From contig NC_061122.1 of assembly GCF_002878395.1 (NCBI RefSeq), forward strand, positions 80,343,147-80,407,146: a stretch of 64,000 nucleotides of DNA, written 5' to 3'. This document shows, piece after piece, positions 60,056 through 64,000 of the stretch (the stretch's first letter is position 1; the number at the start of each line of letters is the position of its first letter). Both the position numbers and the translations under genes were made by a program. The stretch comes from Capsicum annuum. Taxonomy: Eukaryota > Streptophyta > Magnoliopsida > Solanales > Solanaceae. A model generated the notes under the pieces. It searched no databases. It was not told where the DNA came from and was given only the letters and a program-made list of their open reading frames with translations.

Positions 60056-62644
60056 TTAATTAAAACACCCTGGGTTTTTGGACCCTTAGAAAATTTCTTA
60101 GATTTATAGTTTTTGGAAAAGATACGACTAGGGGGTACATGTCGTATGTTGAGGTATGGTTGGTAAGGTTTGGTCGTACACAAACTAGTGTTGGTTGGTA
60201 AGTTGGATTGGTTTCTAGAATGGGTACGATTTGAAGGGTACGAGTCATATAGTTGGATACCAGTTGTATGGTTTGGGTCTTTTCTTCACTTAATCTAATA
60301 CTTAGTAACTTAAGTTAGATCCGAGTATGAATATCTCACCATGATCGTAAGATAGGGTACGAGTCGTACCACTGAATCATATGAAAGATATTGATCAAAC
60401 ATCCCTTTTGATTCTATTCTGCTAGGTATACGATTTAGGGGTACTAATCGTATGGGTTGGGTGCAATTTTGTTTAGGTAAGTCATATGTTGTATAGTGTT
60501 GGGTCTAGAGGGGGAGACATAGGGTACTAATGGTGGGTACCACTCTTATTGGTGGATAGGACCGGTATGGGATAGTCGTACCTTATGGCAGGGATTTTGT
60601 GCAGTTTAAGTGGGGGTAATCTAGACATTTCCCACTTAGCCACTTAAGGCCCCACAACTTTTAACACACTTGGGAGGTTATTTACCCTATTATTCTAATC
60701 TTAAACACTTAGAAACTCTCTCTAATTCTCTCTAAGGCTCTTAAAAGATGGAAGACTAGGGTTTTATCTAGAGGAGCAATTTGGGAATTGTTTGGGTGAT
60801 TTCTCCCCATTATCTTCATAATCTAAGGCATGTAATCCTCCCTCATTGTTAATTCCAACTAAAGGCATGATTTATACAATATTTTTATGGAATAATTATT
60901 GTATTTTTGGGATTTTCAAATATATGTTGGGGTTTTGGTATTAAATGCTTGGTTATGGTTTTCTCATATTTTAATTATGTAATTACATGCTTTACTGGTT
61001 GTTTAGACAATTGGGTGCATGGTAATGGTTAATTGAAATTTAAATTGATTTTTAAAACACTATGCCCCCAACATGTTTGATAAAATGCCTATGATAAAGC
61101 TTTTACTATATTATTGGACTTTTAATGGAACTATTGCATGGTATGATTTGGTAATGGAACCCTAAATGGCATAAATGATTTAAATGGTTTGGAATGGTTA
61201 AAATGGTAAGGTTTAATGGTCATGGTTAGGGTTAATTAAACTTTCTTTTGGGGTACAAGGGAATCCCTCAAGCAAACATGTTAATGAACAACTTGTGGGG
61301 TATATAAGATTTCCCCAAGCAAACTTAATAATGTAACACTTGTGGGGTACACGGGATTCCCAAAGTTAACTTGATAATGTAATCCATGGTTACATGGGAA
61401 TCCCTTTACATAAAAAGGTTATCTAAGGACATTGCTTGCAAGTTATAGTCGGCATGACGATACCACTACTCATAGACTTTGTTAATAATAATGGACTAAT
61501 GGTTTAGTTGGATGATAATGGTTTTGATTGGGCAATAATGGCGAAGTGTGATTGCTAGCCATTAAGGTGCGAGTCCAATGGGCAGACACTGGAAACTCAT
61601 GTTTTCTGACATAAGGGTTGGTCATAGCGACCATAATAATACTATGAGGTACATGGGAATCCTCTAAGTACACTGTACATATGTATCACAGAGAGCGAAG
61701 GGTACTCAAGAATCCCCTACTCTTATGGTATCTCTCTGGTTCATGCGGCTATACACATCGAGGCCCATTCAAGTGGTTACACTGGACCCATATACCCCGT
61801 GGGTGGTTCTAAGACAGTTACGCTTCACATACCCAGATTAATAGTTTTTAAAGACATGCTAAACCCGACTCTCTTTCCTGGCATAGTTAAATAAATATAT
61901 CTGTATGGTTTGTATGCATATGGTTGGTTTACTTGGTTTTACTGGATGATATTCATTTATCCTTATCATGAGTTCATGCTAGATTTTACCTGATAACTCA
62001 TCTTCAAGAGGCTATATCCCCATACGATGCAGGAATCAAATGTTTTATTTCTCCTGCTTAGTAATTGGATTTGGAATCAGCTATTATATTAAAGTGGTGA
62101 GCTTTCATATTTCTGAAGGCTCCATTTCATATCATGAATGTCTTTATATACTTGGTTTATTTTATGGATGTTTGTTTTGTCTATGGTTAGGGGCATGTCC
62201 CAACCAGATATTATTTTTCTTTCGGCTAGAGGCTTGTGTGACTACTATGGGTTGGAATGGGTGGGATCAGTATTGGTGTCAGCCTTATTATTGGCATTGG
62301 TATTGGGGTTGATACCATTGAACTTATTTATGATTGTTCCATCCTCTTTTATTATGTTATGTATAGGAGCTTGGTTATTATTTTGGTTGTTGGCTTATGG
62401 TCTTGGTTCACTCATTTGGTTATTGGTTAGTTTTAGGACGGTTGGACTCGTTTGGGTTAGTTACAATTATAGACCTATTCTAGAGTCTAGGTTTGTGAAA
62501 CTAGGCTATCTTGTTATATGTTCAAAATTCTGACTTAGTTTATGTGTTTGTATGGTTGGGTTGGATATTGGGGGTGGTCCCCGGTCCTAGTTGGACTTGG
62601 AATGCCCATTACGACAAGGCCCCGGGTAGGTTCGTCTCATTAAT
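60056..62644 (+). mobile_element. Solo LTR of the same gypsy family, 2579 bp, plus orientation
   Basis: LTR 60061-62639 between TTAAT (60056-60060) and TTAAT (62640-62644). It starts TAAAACACC (canonical TG mutated to TA) and ends GTTCGTCTCA. It is homologous, reversed, to 42533-44916 (ACGACAAGGCCC end block, GGTACGA motifs at 60110-60600). Open stretches at 62040-62533 show no homology and are LTR noise. Confidence 0.85.
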
Positions 62645-62904
62645 GCAGCTCCAGCTACATTGAAGCTCCCATAAAGAAAGGATCACTATGATAAATTTTT
62701 AGGTGCCATTGCAATTTCATAAAAATGCAACTAGACTTCACCACTTCAGCTAAATTTTACCACAACAAAAAATTACGACTCTAAAATTCAGCTCACAAAC
62801 TAGAGAACTAAGATCTTTGCAACTCATTGAACAGAGATCTAAACTTTGTGATGATGGAGATTTAAGCATAGACGACTTACTTCTCAATACCTCCATGATC
62901 GATT

Positions 62905-63050
62905 GATCTAATATCATGTTAAAACTAACTACACTGCGATACACATTTCACACGCAAGGCTAAGAATCATAGCTTCATATGATGAAAAATAAAAGTAGTT
63001 CCATTGATAGGTAAAAATCATTTACAATGAGACTACTAGGCTAAGTATTT
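62905..63050 (-). repeat. 5' LTR start and primer site of the large copia
   Basis: The LTR starts at 62917. 62917-63050 matches 40271-40354 joined to 41737-41800, i.e. the other LTR with its LINE removed. Homology is lost after GTATTTATAT near 63050, followed by an A-run. Confidence 0.8.
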
Positions 63051-63069
63051 ATATCTTAATTAAAAAAAA

Positions 63070-64000
63070 ATTAGATTTGGAGTTCATTTCTAGATGGTCA
63101 AACTGGTCAACACTTGAATATTCATATTGTTCATCCATGATCTTCATATCTTAGTGAAGAAGAATATTCAAAGGTGTTGTTTGATCCTATGCTCTATGTA
63201 GATTTTATGTAGCACTTGTGGTTCGTATATGACTAAGGTATGACTTAGAAACTCTTCTAAAACACTCCATAATTCTCTCAAGAGCTTTTGGGTTAGAAAA
63301 TCTAGGGTTTCAACTAAAGGATCCATTTGGGGCTTGTGTTGGTATTTTTTTCCGTCATTATCTTGATTTAAGGCATATTTCTATTCCCTCATTGTTAATT
63401 CTAACTTAAGTCATGGTTTTATGAACATTTTCATGATTTCATTGATTGTACAGTTTTGATTTTCAAATATGAATTAGGGGTTTTGATGTTAAATGGTTGG
63501 TTATGGTTTCCCATGGTTTTAATTACGCTTTTATGTGCATTAATAGTGGTTTTGGATAATTGAATTTCATGGGAATGGTTTAATAGTAATTGGAATTGGT
63601 TTTGGTCATATTGTGCCCCGATGTGTATGACAAAATGCTTATAAAGAAATGTTCATTACATTGTCTAATTTTTATAGAACTCTTGCATGTTTTAAAACTT
63701 GGTAAAAGAAGTATGCATGGTTTAAATGGCTTAAAATGGTAAATGGCTAATGGTTATGCTAGGGAAAGGGGGCACATGGAATCCCCCAAGTGGTTTAATA
63801 TGATAAATAGAAGGGCACATGAAAGTCCCTTAAACCTATAAATGGTTGGCTATGGATGATACTTACAAGTAAGGGTTGGTATAATAATACCAATATCAAT
63901 GGAATTGGTTAATAAATGGATAATGGTTTGGTTATTTGGAAATTAGTTTTAATTGGGTAATAATGGTGGAAGGTGTAGCTAACCCATGAAAGGTGGAGGT
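63070..64000 (+). mobile_element. Partial LTR of the solo-LTR gypsy family
   Basis: 63240-64000 parallels 60650-61550 (CTCATTGTTAATTCTAAC, TTAAATGGTTGGTTATGGTT, GGCACATG.AATCCC blocks). The left part, to 63240, is weakly similar. It runs off the window. No coding sequence. Confidence 0.7.

Larger units (their letters stand above)
40271..63050 (-). mobile_element. Ty1/copia element, 22.8 kb including four large nested insertions
   Basis: The 3' LTR starts at 40271 (TGTTAAAACTCACTACACTG) and the 5' LTR at 62917 (TGTTAAAACTAACTACACTG). The primer-site remnant TGATATTAGATC is at 62905-62916 (minus). Pieces from right to left: leader, gag (59964-59671), protease, integrase (58524-57193), reverse transcriptase (45820-45010), RNase H (about 44990-41970). 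Nested: RTE LINE 40355-41726 in the 3' LTR; solo LTR 42533-44916 between RT and RNase H; gypsy 45811-57190 in RT; solo LTR 60061-62639 in the leader. It sits 165 bp after the XRN stop, antisense. The right LTR is cut near 63050. Confidence 0.85.

Noticed and set aside
62040..62533. Hydrophobic open frames of 90 and 131 codons as membrane proteins
   Set aside because: They lie inside a gypsy solo LTR with clear ends and duplication. T-rich DNA gives hydrophobic translations by chance, and the sister LTR does not keep the frame.

Overview
The window is plant nuclear DNA. It carries a multi-exon gene with GT-AG introns, and Ty1/copia, Ty3/gypsy, L1-type and RTE-type LINE, SINE, hAT, Mutator-like and PIF/Harbinger-like sequence in dense nested layers. 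The tRNA-derived SINEs, the small hAT family with ends like CTATGTTGCTCGGACTC, and the LINE 3' tails are types I associate with nightshades (Solanaceae). A large TE-rich genome such as Capsicum or Nicotiana would fit, but the genus is not proven by what I can see.

There is one host gene. Twelve plus-strand exons (3240-40105) encode the last 560 residues of a 5'-3' exoribonuclease of the XRN family. The C-terminal tail most resembles cytoplasmic XRN4 (EIN5). About 390 N-terminal residues, including the nuclease core, must lie upstream of the window. The coding sequence is only 1.7 kb but spans 37 kb, because intron 2 (17.9 kb), intron 7 (13.8 kb) and the intron entering the window (over 3.2 kb) are filled with transposons. 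All eleven internal introns keep GT-AG ends and the joined frame has no stop.

Layout: 1-3.2 kb, decayed LINEs with a 308-bp small LTR element. 3.2-4.3 kb, XRN exons 1-2. 4.3-22.2 kb, intron 2: a non-autonomous copia element with a tandem hairpin array, an RTE tail, SINEs, a LINE-in-LINE nest, a second copia copy, a Mutator-like MITE holding a C-rich island, and other MITEs. 22.2-24.3 kb, exons 3-7. 24.3-38.1 kb, intron 7: an autonomous-type copia remnant disrupted by a hAT element, a plastid petA scrap, an L1-type LINE in two head-to-head halves carrying two hAT insertions, and another copia remnant. 38.1-40.1 kb, exons 8-12. 40.27-63 kb, one minus-strand copia element that landed in the XRN 3' flank and was later split by an RTE LINE, two gypsy solo LTRs and a large gypsy element, which itself contains another RTE LINE. 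63.1-64 kb, part of a gypsy LTR.

No element has an intact polyprotein; most pol and gag frames are broken. Target-site duplications could be read for many insertions and give the nesting order directly. Most oriented elements inside the XRN introns are antisense to the gene.
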